From Flavobacterium gyeonganense (lineage in GTDB: Bacteria; Bacteroidota; Bacteroidia; Flavobacteriales; Flavobacteriaceae), in the NCBI RefSeq assembly GCF_029625295.1, contig NZ_CP121112.1, positions 3,100,001 to 3,164,000 of the forward strand: DNA of 64,000 nt, read 5' to 3'. Of this stretch, positions 21,801 through 31,226 are shown piece after piece. Below the pieces are notes generated by a model that was given only the letters and a program-made list of their open reading frames with translations, had not been told where the DNA came from and did not search any database. The position numbers and the translations under genes were made by a program. Position 1 is the stretch's first letter. Each line of letters begins with the position of its first letter.

Positions 21801-24800
21801 AAAAGATTTTATAACAAACTGGGACGACAGCTGGGCACAATCCTTATTGCCTTATCATCCGGAATATAAGTATTTGGAATACACTAGTGAAATATGCAAA
21901 AGAACCGCCAATTTCGATATATCAGGAACTACTCAAACACCTTTGTCTTCTGATGGCTATGATGCGTATTTAATGAACATTACAACCTATGCTGAAGCGA
22001 ATACTAAGGGACTTATTGATTTTGATAGTGCAGGAAATTTGGGGAAATTACAAATTTACTCTAAGGATCCTTATTTTCAGCAGGTTCAATTAGCATCACC
22101 TTTTGAGGACACTGCCCTTTACAATATGAGAGTTGGTTCCGGAAGCATCATGTATCAGGCTATAAACAGCAGTTATATCGGACAGAACAACAATAATCTG
22201 ACTATGTATCAGGCTGCATTGCAGGGCGTGTTATGCAACTCTTTTTCTGAATGTAACCTGACCAATGTTACCTTGAGTGACACTGTTCAAAAAAATGAAG
22301 TATGGAATGCTTACAAAGCGCTTTACATTGGATTGAAAAACAAAATCAAGCATATATTTATGAATATATATGCAATGAAAGCAAAATCATATAACGGCTG
22401 TATCGGTACAGGAGAAGGATCTGCGAGAATAACCGATGTTTTGACCGATAATTTTCCTCAAAAAAGTACTCTTGCGACATACATTCAGAGCAACACCACG
22501 ACTACAGGTTCTTTATGCGAAAGCAGCAGTGCAAGTTTATATCAGACCAAACAAAAAAACTACCTTCCGGCCGATTTTGGATACAATTCGAGTATTGATC
22601 CTCAGGTTGCTTCAGATAATTTAGTCAAATCAGCACACTTTGAATATTATGCACAAACAGGAAACTGTCCTCTATTATTAGATTTAGAAATGCTTTTAAA
22701 TGGGTTTTTCAAAGATAAAATTACTTATCCTTCACCAACGTCTTTGAATAATGTTTCGTTTAACAGACAATACCTCACGAAGGCATTGATGGAAAAACTC
22801 ATGGTTGCTACCGGAAGCCTGACCATATCAGAATTATTTGCTGCCGGATTAAAACCGCTGAATATAAAGACAACATTCTCCGGAAATACGCTGAACATGA
22901 ATTTTTATCCAACAACAGGAGGAGGATTTGAAACTTGTCCCATAACAATCGAACTTCCTGCTACTGGGGGGTACACCTGGGCAAATTATGGTTCTGCCTG
23001 GAATATAAAAAATCTAAAGCAGGTATATTACGATGTCTCAAACTCAAAACCTTCAACAAAAAAATTCAGATATTCAATAGTTGCACAAATAGGAGCTGTT
23101 GGCAATGATGCAATTTTGAATGAGATTGTGCTAAACGGAGAAACTTGTGCACCAATAGGGGAATGTGGTATTGGGGCAACTGTTGGAGAGGCTCTGGATC
23201 CTAATGCTGCCCTTAACGATCAGGGAATAGGATGTAATAAAAGGACGAAGTTTGAAAAAGCATTTCAGGGCTTATTGAATGAACTTAAAAAGAAAGGAAC
23301 ACTTTTTAGCACTACCGCTGTAAATTTGAGCAGTTACCCTAGTTATACAAATTCTGATTTAACTGAATATTTCGGACTAGACGCCTCAACTACCTGGAGA
23401 AGTGAATCGGAGGGGACAGCTACAGGATTTATTTTAGAGAAAAAAGTGGCAGGAGCTACAGTAGAAATTTCAAGGATCTGGGCTTCTTATCCGGGCAATA
23501 CTTCAGGATTAAAAGGCTTGAACTTTTCTACTTTTGACTCGGTAAACTTTAAGGATTCAAAAAGTTTTAGCTTTACAGTTTCCGGTGGAACGATTGCAGC
23601 AGGGAAAAAGGTTTCAGCAGGAGGTGATTTTTATACTCCGGTACTCAACTTTAACTGTTGTCCTATACTAGACCCGTGGGCAAACGACAGCGATCATGAT
23701 GGCGTATTAGATGATTTGGACAATTGTCCTGCTACTCCTAATGCAGACCAATTGGATACTAATAACGATGGTATTGGTGATGCGTGTCAAAATATGCCTA
23801 CAGTTGTAGCTTGCATTTCTAATCAAAACAAAGAAATTGTTTATGAATTAGGATTTAAAGATTTTTTAAATGAGGCAATTAGATTAAATCAAACCGATGG
23901 TAACTTATATCCTTCAACTTCTAATAATGAATTGATGGAATTTATTTCAGGTTCAGGATTAAATCAACGTTTTCAGATGGCAAGAGGATTACCTGGGCGC
24001 AATTTAGATTTGAGTATGCCTATTCATTCAGTTCCCGTTTCTATATCTTATTTTAAATTTGAAAAAACTGATAATAATTACAAAATAGTTTTTCCTTATG
24101 GTCCGAATTTGTTATATAGAAACTTTTATAATTTTTATGATTTTGATTTTGATAACGTAAAAACTTTTTTGAAATTTGATTTAATCCCAAATGGAAATTA
24201 TGAAGGATTTACTTACACGTTGGTTAAAATGGTTTATGAAAATCGTCAGGGCGAGAAGATATCTATGGAAAGAGTCATTTATCCATCTATTCAATACAGA
24301 GATATAGATCCCTTGTATTATAGTTTGATTGATTGTTCTTTTTTGGATCTTGATGTAACGTCATCTAATTCATCTCAAATCACATCTCCTAATACCTCAG
24401 TTTCCAACTCCACAACAGAATCCTGCTCCACCTGCATCCCGCAAACCGTAATTCCGGTAGCCTGCGATAGTAAAAAAGCAGCATTTGTAAGTAAGATGGC
24501 TAGCCTTAATATAGAGCACTATACAGTAGCACAATCGACCCTGGATAATTTTTGCAGTAACAACTACCAATACATTTCAGATAGCTATTTGTATTATCTT
24601 GCTAAATTAGAGGTAAAAAAACTTTATGACATCCGTTTCAGAACGCTTGCACAATTTGGGGATACGTATTTGCATTATGGTTTTAACGGAATCAATGCCG
24701 TAATAGATCTATATAAAGAATATTATGATCAAAATATCGTAGTGAACAATCAGGCAAATCCTGATATACTCAACTGGAATGAATGGGTAGAAACTATTTT

Positions 24801-27800
24801 TAGGCCAGCCAATACAGGCAAAGTTTGCCCTCCGGCAGCATTAAGCTCATCTGTTTCCCCTGCTTTACCGGAAGAAACAGAATCTACTTGTGAAAAACTG
24901 GTTAAAAATATTGCAGAAGCTTTCTCAGCAGACAACTTTAATAATTGGCTACAGGAGAAGCGAAAAGAATTTATAGCATCTTATATCAAAAAAGCGATGT
25001 CTGATGTTGTTGAGACTCTTGACATGACGTACTATGATCAGGAATACCAATATACCCTTTATTACTATGACCAGGCAGGAAACCTTACTCAGACCGTTCC
25101 GCCGGAAGGAGTAAAACGTTTTTCACCAGCTGAGATTAAAACAAAAAATCCATTGATTGAAACTTACAAGGCTGGATATGATCCACTTGCGCCTTTTACA
25201 GGCGATGTTGAAAATTTAATGCCTGGGCATAAGCTCAAAACACAATATCGTTACAATTCATTAAACCAACTGGTATGGCAAAATACTCCTGATGGAGGTA
25301 TAACCCGTTTTGCTTATGATCAACTGGGCAGGATTATCGCTTCTCAAAATAACAAACAGCTAAAATACAGTACTCCTAAAATGAGCTATACTAATTATGA
25401 TAGCTTGGGCAGGATAAATGAGGCTGGGGAAATAGAAAGTTTTGTATTCAATGCAGCTAACCCATCACAGCCTGTAAGTTATAGCATATCTCCGGAAGGA
25501 AGATTAGTGCGCAGTCCTCTGCCGGGTGACGATGAAGACGGAACCGGAAGAGTGAATAGCTTTGATTCTAATTTGCCTAAAAATCAGGTTACAAGAACCA
25601 TTTATGATGAAGATCCGGAGGTAGAAACAGATGTAAAGGCTTCTTATTTATTTACAACCAATACAACACCGGGCTTTAATCCGGCCTACAACAACCGTAA
25701 CAGGGTAACCGGTATTTTTTATCACGAAAGTTACAGCAATCCGTTAGTTTTTGACAATGCTATTCTTTACAACTATGATGTTCATGGAAATGTAAAGGAA
25801 ATTGTGAATTATTATACCGCTTTAAAAAATGAAAATTGTCAGGAAACGGTTATTAACCCTGCTACAGGGCAGCTAAACGATTGCGAGGCGCACTTAAAAC
25901 GTATTGTTTACGATTACGATTTAATTAGTGGCAATGTTAACTCAGTTAAATTTCAGCCAAACAGGCCGGACCAGTTTATACACCGCTATAACTATGATGC
26001 TGATAACCGCATTGTAAATGTAGAAACATCTGCCAATGGTGTACTTTGGGAAAAAGATGCAAGTTATCAGTATTATCCGCACGGGCCATTAGCCAGAGTA
26101 GAATTAGGAGACAAAAAAGTACAGGGAATCGATTACGCCTATACTTTACAGGGATGGCTTAAAACAGTAAATGGCGAAAACTTAGCAAATAGCACTAATG
26201 ATTTGGGGCAGGACGGCTCACTCAATGGAACGACCAAAACCAAAGATGCTTTTGGTTATTCATTAAGCTATTATGACCACGATTACAAAGCTATTTACGG
26301 CGATACAGATACTGATGCATTTAAACCTTTAATGGTAAGCCGTAACGCAACCGGGGCTACTCTTCAAAATTTGTATAACGGGAATATTAAGCAAATGACA
26401 ACAGCTATTCGCAAAGAAGGCGATCAGCTGCTTGCTATTCAAAAGAACAATTACAGTTACGATCAGCTTAATCGTATCAAATCGATGACTTCTCAGGCTT
26501 TTAATGCTTTGACTATGCAGGCAGCCAAAAGTTACGAATCCAGTTATTCTTATGATAGAAACGGGAATTTGTTAACCATGAGAAATACGGCACCGGGACT
26601 TTATCCAAACTCTAAAACCCCAACGCTGCAAAATCCGGAAATGGATAACTTTACCTATAAATATTTTCCGGGGACCAACAAGTTAACCAATGTTTTTGAT
26701 GTGGCCAATGATATATTTACCGAAACAGGTATTGATATCAAGCAGAATCTAAATGAAAAAGACGCTTATGACGTAAATAATACTAACACCCACAATTATG
26801 TTTACGATTTTATAGGGCAATTGATACAGGACAAAAATGAAGGTCTGATTATTGACTGGCGTGTTGATGGCAAAGTCAAAAAAGTGACGAATAGTAAAAT
26901 AGGAATTACTATTGACTTTGAATACGATGGACTGGGCAATCGAATAGCCAAACGTGTACAACGCGGACTTGATGTAACCCGTACCCATTACACCCGTGAT
27001 GCACAAGGCAATGTACTGGGCGTGTATGAAGAAAAATACAAAGCTAAAGAAGGAACTTTGCAAAACGACCTGAACCTTAACAACTATAATATCAATACTG
27101 TAGCTGTAAAACGTGCTATTAATAACATTTATGCTACTAGTGATGGCAGTAATTCCAGTGTGGGTAAAAACGGGAATTTAACTCTGGAAGCGGGGAATTC
27201 CATCACGCTTAAAAATTTCACGGCAGCTCAGGGAAGTACCTTTACAGCCCGAATTACACCGGTACAGGCCAATAGTAACGAGTCTGAATATGTCCTGAAA
27301 GAACACCACCTTTTTGGTAGCAGCCGATTAGGACTGGAACAGGTCAATTTACCAATATACAAGTACACCAACAATTCCAGCACCTACAGAATGGCAGGTA
27401 TTACGGCTAAAGCCAGTGCTTTAACCACAGCTTCTGTATTAACAGGCACACCCGTTATTAGAAATTATGCCCTGCATTTTGACACGACTACCCCAACAGC
27501 TTCCTGGGCTATGCAGGCTGGCAGTTCACCTGTTCTAAATCCGGACTTGACAAGTCTGAATTTAGACACAAATATCAAATTAACTAATCTCAGTCTTGCT
27601 AATGGAACTTATTTCTTAGGACAGCTGCAATATAAAGGCAACAAAGAAGAAATAGTTAATGCAACTGATAATGTTGATTTAACTAGTTTTGGTAGTAATA
27701 ACTGTTTTGAAGTTACGCCTACTTCTGGAACAGTAACTGTAGCTAAAAAGAGTAGCAGTACTTGTACAGGAAATGAGATTACTCTTTTTGAGGCCAATGA

Positions 27801-30174
27801 AGAGGGAATTTTAGAATACAAAACTTCAACATTAACTAATAGTAATGGTGTATCAACAGGTATTAAAATCAATAATACTTTTTATGGGTTTAGGACTACT
27901 ACATACAATTCTGGTTCATCTAAAAGAGGAACTTTGCAGTATGGTATCGGGACAGATTATAATAATATTATTACTAATTTATCAGAAGGTGCAGCCATAC
28001 AGTCACTTAAAATACAAAAAACCTTAGATTCGGATGGTATTGGCTGTTATATAGAACTTTTTAGAAACGGAATACTTGGAAAAAAAATTTATATTGCCAA
28101 TCGGGCTGCTGCTACAATTAACGTTCTGATGACATCATCGACTGGTAAAATTACAGATTTGAAAGTTACCAAAAAGGTAATCAAAACAATTACCAAAGAA
28201 ATCACGAATCAGGTTCAAATCGCTTTAGTTAAAGAAAATACGGGTATCAGACCAAAAGTAACAGTAAATCAATATACTAAAACAACTTCAGATGCACCCG
28301 CTACTGCTACGTCCAGAAGTTATGAAATTACGTTGCCGGCAGCCAACGCTTTAACAAATGCCCAAATTGCCAATGGTATTGCCTTAAATTTAAATACAGC
28401 ATTTGGAGCGGGTACAACATTTAATGTAAATGGCAGTACCCTGAAAGACGAAAAAGTATGGACTACACCTGTGAGCATTAATCCTACAGCAATACCTGTT
28501 GGTAACAACCAGTTGGGAGGAGCAGGTAATGCAACAGCCGTAGGCTTTGATATGTGTTATTTTAACTACGGAATCAATAACATTCAAAATGGCTTTACGT
28601 TTGATGATGCCACGAGTCAGACCATAACAAACAATCCGCCGGTATCAAGTCAGGGAATTGCCATGAACAGTACTGTAACCAGAACACTGGGACCTTGTTT
28701 AGTTGACACAGACGGAGATGGATTATTTGACCTTTATGAAGTCAATAACGACCTGACTTTTATAGATACCGATGGTGATGGAATTGCCAACCATGATGAT
28801 AAAGACGACGATGGCGACGGTATTTACACGATGTATGAAGGTGCAGATCCGGATGGTGATCATAACCCGGCAACTGGAACAGCCCCGTTAAATACCAATG
28901 CAGTAGCATCAGCCCTGAATCCAAAAGCGGCAATCAATACAATACCAAACTATCTTGATCCGGATGATGATGGTGATGGTTATGCTACATGGGAAACTTC
29001 TGAAGGAGGTAAAGGTTTCATAAATGCCGCAACAAATGGATTGCCTTACACCTTAAATACAGACAATCCTACGGATGCCATACCAAATTATTTAGACCCA
29101 ACCAACGGACTTTATATCACATTGCCTATTGCCGTAAATAATTTTATATCTTTGACAGGGGATAAACAATACGAACTTTCCAATCATTTAGGAAATGTAC
29201 TTTCGGTAATTTCAGATAAGAAAATACCAACGTTGTCTTCAGGTTCTTTGGCTTATTTTAATGCAGAGGTACTGAGTTATTCAGATTATTATCCTTTTGG
29301 ACAGTTAGTACCTAATAGACATGGTAGCTCGAATTCATATCGTTATGGCTTCCAGGGACAGGAGAAAGATGATGAGATTAAAGGTGAAGGAAACTCTTTG
29401 AATTATACCTATCGTATGCATGATCCTAGAATTGGTAGGTTCTTTGCTGTGGATCCTTTAGCAAAAGCATATCCCCATTATACTCCATATATTTTTAGTG
29501 GAAATAAACTTATACATGCAATTGAATTAGAAGGAATGGAAGAATATGAGTTATTTTTACCAAGTCCATTTCAAAGAAGTATAGAGGATGCAATAATAGC
29601 AAAAAACTGTCAAGCAATTATGAATAAAGTTGATGACAAAGCTTATAGATTATTTGCACATGGTGCCCCGGATTTCGTGCAAGGATATGATAAGGGAGGG
29701 CATAAAACTCAAGAATATTGTCCAAGTTTAGATAAATTTTTAAATCAATCATATCATTCTGATAAATGGAAAGAGATGAAAGAAGAAGGAGGCACTTTTA
29801 TATCATATGCTTGCAATACAGGTGATGAAGGTGGTGTAATGCAACAATTATCTAAAAAGGAAGGAAATGAGAATATAATTTTTATAGCAGCTACTGAATA
29901 TGTAAATCATTTACCTAGTACTGATAAAAAGACTGGAGATGTAAAAGGAAGAGTTGAAGTTTTTACTAAAAGACAAGGTGGTAAAGTGAAATATGGAGTT
30001 TGGAACATTTATAAAGGAGGGAAATTAATAGACACAAAACCTTATGATTGGCAACCTACAGAAATAGATTTAAAAACTATGGATAAACCAATTGAAAAAA
30101 CATTTTTTGAAATAGTAAAAGAGTTTTTTATTAGTAATCCTGAACCTAAAACAAAGAAAAATGCAAAAAGTTAA
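18895..30174 (+). CDS. Giant Rhs/YD-repeat protein with variable C-terminal putative caspase-like toxin domain
   Basis: A 3,759-aa protein with signal peptide (GLLFFTMILSAQVQ). A fibronectin-like region follows (about 180-300). Two calcium-binding thrombospondin type-3-like stretches occur at about 1598-1633 (DSDHDGVLDDLDNCPATPNA) and about 3270-3320 (DTDGDGLFDLYE, DTDGDGIANHDDKDDDGDGI). YD repeats dominate about 2040-2800 (YDQLGRIIAS, YDYDLISGNV). The Rhs core sits near 3480-3550 (YSDYYPFGQLVPN, YRYGFQGQEKDDE, RMHDPRIGRFFAVDPLAK, YIFSGNKLIHAIELEG). After the core, a ~210-residue tail has RLFAHGAP (His3589) and TFISYACNTGDEGG (Cys3640), the His-Gly ... Ala-Cys layout of caspase-like/CHAT folds. 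Rhs proteins form a shell holding such a toxin. The tail is more AT-rich than the core, as expected of an exchanged module. Confidence 0.9.
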   Translation: MNLSLNVLSKKISLIGLLFFTMILSAQVQEKEYTNFTPIAITAFGNAPVSVFDSEASFPNQNNLGTYCYLSLNIDNNLAPYVTYTLKATFRITPVKQDGTDDTSFDKELTVNYNPNPANSGGTNFHDLSYLKIENRFGIKVQLLSYSALNTNNVSIVPNNAFVNMGFRAKRYYTVSEQLLNPIGAINATASSITLNWENLPGALEYELEWTWIDNYSNENITTHLPGDQIPFSERDFELNNTRIITSKNTFEIPLIYGNGYLIYRVRGISRNTESVKYYGNWSSGTSLKTTIADWPHQSAVSEHESGKNWQFQASYAEDGKKKEVVSYFDGSLRNRQTVTKINTDNTTIVGEVIYDAQGRPAVEILPAPNKDATIHYFKNYNLNNQNKLYSFKDFDLDGGSCASTISGMSENSGSSRYYSPSGFADFSLRTNQAYVPDAKLYPFSQIEYTPDNTGRVSRKGGVGPEHQLGTGHEMKYLYTTPTAPELHRLFGYSVGEASHYKKNMVIDPNKQVSVSYIDPQGRTIATALSGKSPTNLIGLLEENTDTTAKAEANGHGSTTADLLNKITPADTDTTKDNNILQTTGKYPLNDDVLTLSKSIEVPNDGTAYEFEYSLNQPGSFSPFYCSTGLYPFVYDVKLSLKDNCGIEKLVAPISETVGTTSFSGTNIPAVLPAVKSKATLDTGSYSLKKEIKVNEKALNDYADDYIKKLKTPGSGCYIDPADPKFGIAPNTQFIYDSCNITCKSCLDGIGTKVSYVQKAFDNLYGKIDPQHKVVVSGSESAINVLLIEGSTDLEGNLILLSDVNGLKTRFIREWELLNKECATICNPKAIEFETACQMNESLLISDLRPNGQYGATNAHITDENGNPVPNPNFDKLSIFNSNGGLFYNGDTTQNDWKHPLTPYKIDGVESFISVEVIDRTKTPFLCNPRVDVNPVLKTVENADGSYSTAKNPDGSEIWQVKPENLSNVKDFITNWDDSWAQSLLPYHPEYKYLEYTSEICKRTANFDISGTTQTPLSSDGYDAYLMNITTYAEANTKGLIDFDSAGNLGKLQIYSKDPYFQQVQLASPFEDTALYNMRVGSGSIMYQAINSSYIGQNNNNLTMYQAALQGVLCNSFSECNLTNVTLSDTVQKNEVWNAYKALYIGLKNKIKHIFMNIYAMKAKSYNGCIGTGEGSARITDVLTDNFPQKSTLATYIQSNTTTTGSLCESSSASLYQTKQKNYLPADFGYNSSIDPQVASDNLVKSAHFEYYAQTGNCPLLLDLEMLLNGFFKDKITYPSPTSLNNVSFNRQYLTKALMEKLMVATGSLTISELFAAGLKPLNIKTTFSGNTLNMNFYPTTGGGFETCPITIELPATGGYTWANYGSAWNIKNLKQVYYDVSNSKPSTKKFRYSIVAQIGAVGNDAILNEIVLNGETCAPIGECGIGATVGEALDPNAALNDQGIGCNKRTKFEKAFQGLLNELKKKGTLFSTTAVNLSSYPSYTNSDLTEYFGLDASTTWRSESEGTATGFILEKKVAGATVEISRIWASYPGNTSGLKGLNFSTFDSVNFKDSKSFSFTVSGGTIAAGKKVSAGGDFYTPVLNFNCCPILDPWANDSDHDGVLDDLDNCPATPNADQLDTNNDGIGDACQNMPTVVACISNQNKEIVYELGFKDFLNEAIRLNQTDGNLYPSTSNNELMEFISGSGLNQRFQMARGLPGRNLDLSMPIHSVPVSISYFKFEKTDNNYKIVFPYGPNLLYRNFYNFYDFDFDNVKTFLKFDLIPNGNYEGFTYTLVKMVYENRQGEKISMERVIYPSIQYRDIDPLYYSLIDCSFLDLDVTSSNSSQITSPNTSVSNSTTESCSTCIPQTVIPVACDSKKAAFVSKMASLNIEHYTVAQSTLDNFCSNNYQYISDSYLYYLAKLEVKKLYDIRFRTLAQFGDTYLHYGFNGINAVIDLYKEYYDQNIVVNNQANPDILNWNEWVETIFRPANTGKVCPPAALSSSVSPALPEETESTCEKLVKNIAEAFSADNFNNWLQEKRKEFIASYIKKAMSDVVETLDMTYYDQEYQYTLYYYDQAGNLTQTVPPEGVKRFSPAEIKTKNPLIETYKAGYDPLAPFTGDVENLMPGHKLKTQYRYNSLNQLVWQNTPDGGITRFAYDQLGRIIASQNNKQLKYSTPKMSYTNYDSLGRINEAGEIESFVFNAANPSQPVSYSISPEGRLVRSPLPGDDEDGTGRVNSFDSNLPKNQVTRTIYDEDPEVETDVKASYLFTTNTTPGFNPAYNNRNRVTGIFYHESYSNPLVFDNAILYNYDVHGNVKEIVNYYTALKNENCQETVINPATGQLNDCEAHLKRIVYDYDLISGNVNSVKFQPNRPDQFIHRYNYDADNRIVNVETSANGVLWEKDASYQYYPHGPLARVELGDKKVQGIDYAYTLQGWLKTVNGENLANSTNDLGQDGSLNGTTKTKDAFGYSLSYYDHDYKAIYGDTDTDAFKPLMVSRNATGATLQNLYNGNIKQMTTAIRKEGDQLLAIQKNNYSYDQLNRIKSMTSQAFNALTMQAAKSYESSYSYDRNGNLLTMRNTAPGLYPNSKTPTLQNPEMDNFTYKYFPGTNKLTNVFDVANDIFTETGIDIKQNLNEKDAYDVNNTNTHNYVYDFIGQLIQDKNEGLIIDWRVDGKVKKVTNSKIGITIDFEYDGLGNRIAKRVQRGLDVTRTHYTRDAQGNVLGVYEEKYKAKEGTLQNDLNLNNYNINTVAVKRAINNIYATSDGSNSSVGKNGNLTLEAGNSITLKNFTAAQGSTFTARITPVQANSNESEYVLKEHHLFGSSRLGLEQVNLPIYKYTNNSSTYRMAGITAKASALTTASVLTGTPVIRNYALHFDTTTPTASWAMQAGSSPVLNPDLTSLNLDTNIKLTNLSLANGTYFLGQLQYKGNKEEIVNATDNVDLTSFGSNNCFEVTPTSGTVTVAKKSSSTCTGNEITLFEANEEGILEYKTSTLTNSNGVSTGIKINNTFYGFRTTTYNSGSSKRGTLQYGIGTDYNNIITNLSEGAAIQSLKIQKTLDSDGIGCYIELFRNGILGKKIYIANRAAATINVLMTSSTGKITDLKVTKKVIKTITKEITNQVQIALVKENTGIRPKVTVNQYTKTTSDAPATATSRSYEITLPAANALTNAQIANGIALNLNTAFGAGTTFNVNGSTLKDEKVWTTPVSINPTAIPVGNNQLGGAGNATAVGFDMCYFNYGINNIQNGFTFDDATSQTITNNPPVSSQGIAMNSTVTRTLGPCLVDTDGDGLFDLYEVNNDLTFIDTDGDGIANHDDKDDDGDGIYTMYEGADPDGDHNPATGTAPLNTNAVASALNPKAAINTIPNYLDPDDDGDGYATWETSEGGKGFINAATNGLPYTLNTDNPTDAIPNYLDPTNGLYITLPIAVNNFISLTGDKQYELSNHLGNVLSVISDKKIPTLSSGSLAYFNAEVLSYSDYYPFGQLVPNRHGSSNSYRYGFQGQEKDDEIKGEGNSLNYTYRMHDPRIGRFFAVDPLAKAYPHYTPYIFSGNKLIHAIELEGMEEYELFLPSPFQRSIEDAIIAKNCQAIMNKVDDKAYRLFAHGAPDFVQGYDKGGHKTQEYCPSLDKFLNQSYHSDKWKEMKEEGGTFISYACNTGDEGGVMQQLSKKEGNENIIFIAATEYVNHLPSTDKKTGDVKGRVEVFTKRQGGKVKYGVWNIYKGGKLIDTKPYDWQPTEIDLKTMDKPIEKTFFEIVKEFFISNPEPKTKKNAKS

Positions 30175-30712
30175 CTTATTAAAAAAAATAATATTGATAA
30201 TTTTTGTTTTAATTTCATTTATTTTCTTTTTGAAATGGTACACAAATTTTATTTATTTCTCAACCCAAAATGAAACTTTTGAAACAATCAAAAATCATAA
30301 TATTTACATCAAGAAAATGACCTATGATAGACTAATAAATAAATTTGAAAGAGAGGCTTACGATAGTCTGGTTAGAGTTTATTCAAATCATGAAGAAGAT
30401 TTAGATTTTTTAAATATAAGTATTCAGGTTTCTAATAAATGGAATTATGATTACGCAAGCTATCAGGTTTTTAAAATTATAAGTGAAACTCAGAAACAGG
30501 TAAATCAAGACATGCCAGATTTAAACTATCTTGATTTAAAAACTAGAAAAATTTCATTAAATTATCTAGTGAAAGCTTATAATGAAGGTAACCCTAATGC
30601 AAAAAAAATAATAAATAATTATACTGAAAATAAGATTTATTTAGATGATCTAAAACAATCTCTGGACAATCTGAGAGACCCAGATGGCTCGGATATATCA
30701 ACGCAACGATAG
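30161..30712 (+). CDS. Candidate immunity protein for the Rhs C-terminal domain
   Basis: A 183-aa protein with one N-terminal membrane helix (IILIIFVLISFIFFLKWY, residues about 10-27) and a helical, Lys/Asn/Glu-rich body (YASYQVFKIISETQKQV, NPNAKKIINNYTENKIYL). No family recognised. It starts 14 nt inside the end of the Rhs gene, in another frame, and is as AT-rich as the Rhs tail. A short unknown gene overlapping the 3' end of an Rhs gene is the standard position of the cognate immunity gene. The membrane anchor would place it in the inner membrane facing the periplasm, or inside, depending on topology. Immunity is inferred from position only. Confidence 0.7.
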   Translation: MQKVNLLKKIILIIFVLISFIFFLKWYTNFIYFSTQNETFETIKNHNIYIKKMTYDRLINKFEREAYDSLVRVYSNHEEDLDFLNISIQVSNKWNYDYASYQVFKIISETQKQVNQDMPDLNYLDLKTRKISLNYLVKAYNEGNPNAKKIINNYTENKIYLDDLKQSLDNLRDPDGSDISTQR

Positions 30713-30724
30713 CGCAGAAATTTT

Positions 30725-30910
30725 GGTAGTGTTTCAAAGTTAGTGATATAAGATTTTAGATTTCTAACGTATTGAAATAGAATAAATATCAGTAAAAAAT
30801 AATTTAAAGATGAGCAGGGTAGTGTTTCAAAGTTAGTGATATGAGATTTTACATTTCTAACGTATTAAAATTGAACAAATTTTAGAAATAAATAATTTTA
30901 AGATGAGCAG
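30725..30910. repeat. Two tandem copies of a 93-bp intergenic repeat
   Basis: Copy 1 (30725-30817) and copy 2 (30818-30910) share GGTAGTGTTTCAAAGTTAGT, TTTCTAACGTATT and the end AAGATGAGCAG, with scattered differences between. Copy 2 runs into a complete terminator hairpin; copy 1 keeps only its left arm. Confidence 0.9.
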
Positions 30911-30928
30911 TGATGCTCATCTTTTTTG
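30901..30928 (+). terminator. Rho-independent terminator of the Rhs operon
   Basis: AGATGAGCA pairs perfectly with TGCTCATCT (9 bp, GTGA loop), followed directly by a T tract. It lies about 190 nt after the candidate immunity gene. Confidence 0.85.
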
Positions 30929-30954
30929 TTTTATTATTGCCTTAAATGTGCTAA

Positions 30955-31215
30955 AATGAATAAAAATTCGACATGGTGTTCCCTCGGTCCGAGCATTAGC
31001 TTGATTAATAAACCCTGATGGAGACGGAAACCCACTGGCGCTCGTTTGTCTGGGTTCTCTGGTGCTCGATTGCATCGAGTACCTACTTAAATTAGAAGAC
31101 AAAAGGTAGCGTTTGCAACGCGGGTAATTAAACAAAAAAGCAACTCCCCAGTTAGTCCGAGCATTAGGCAATACAGGTGCTGGTGCGATGCCTCTGGCTC
31201 GTGCAGGCAAGCCGG
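30955..31215. other. GC-richer, non-coding structured spacer, possible dispersed repeat or RNA
   Basis: Composition rises to near 50% G+C by eye against AT-rich flanks. The motif GTCCGAGCATTAG occurs twice (about 30987 and 31156). Short hairpins are visible, such as CTCGAT/ATCGAG near 31060-31080 and GCGTT/AACGC near 31108-31121. The 103-aa minus-strand frame crossing it (30917-31228) has no signal, domain or coding feel and spans a terminator, so I treat the block as non-coding. Confidence 0.45.
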
Positions 31216-31226
31216 ATAATAAAAAC

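Noticed and set aside
28708..28865. Low-complexity Asp-rich insertion in the Rhs protein
   Set aside because: The DxDxDG spacing is regular and matches calcium-binding thrombospondin type-3-like repeats, so it is not random low complexity.
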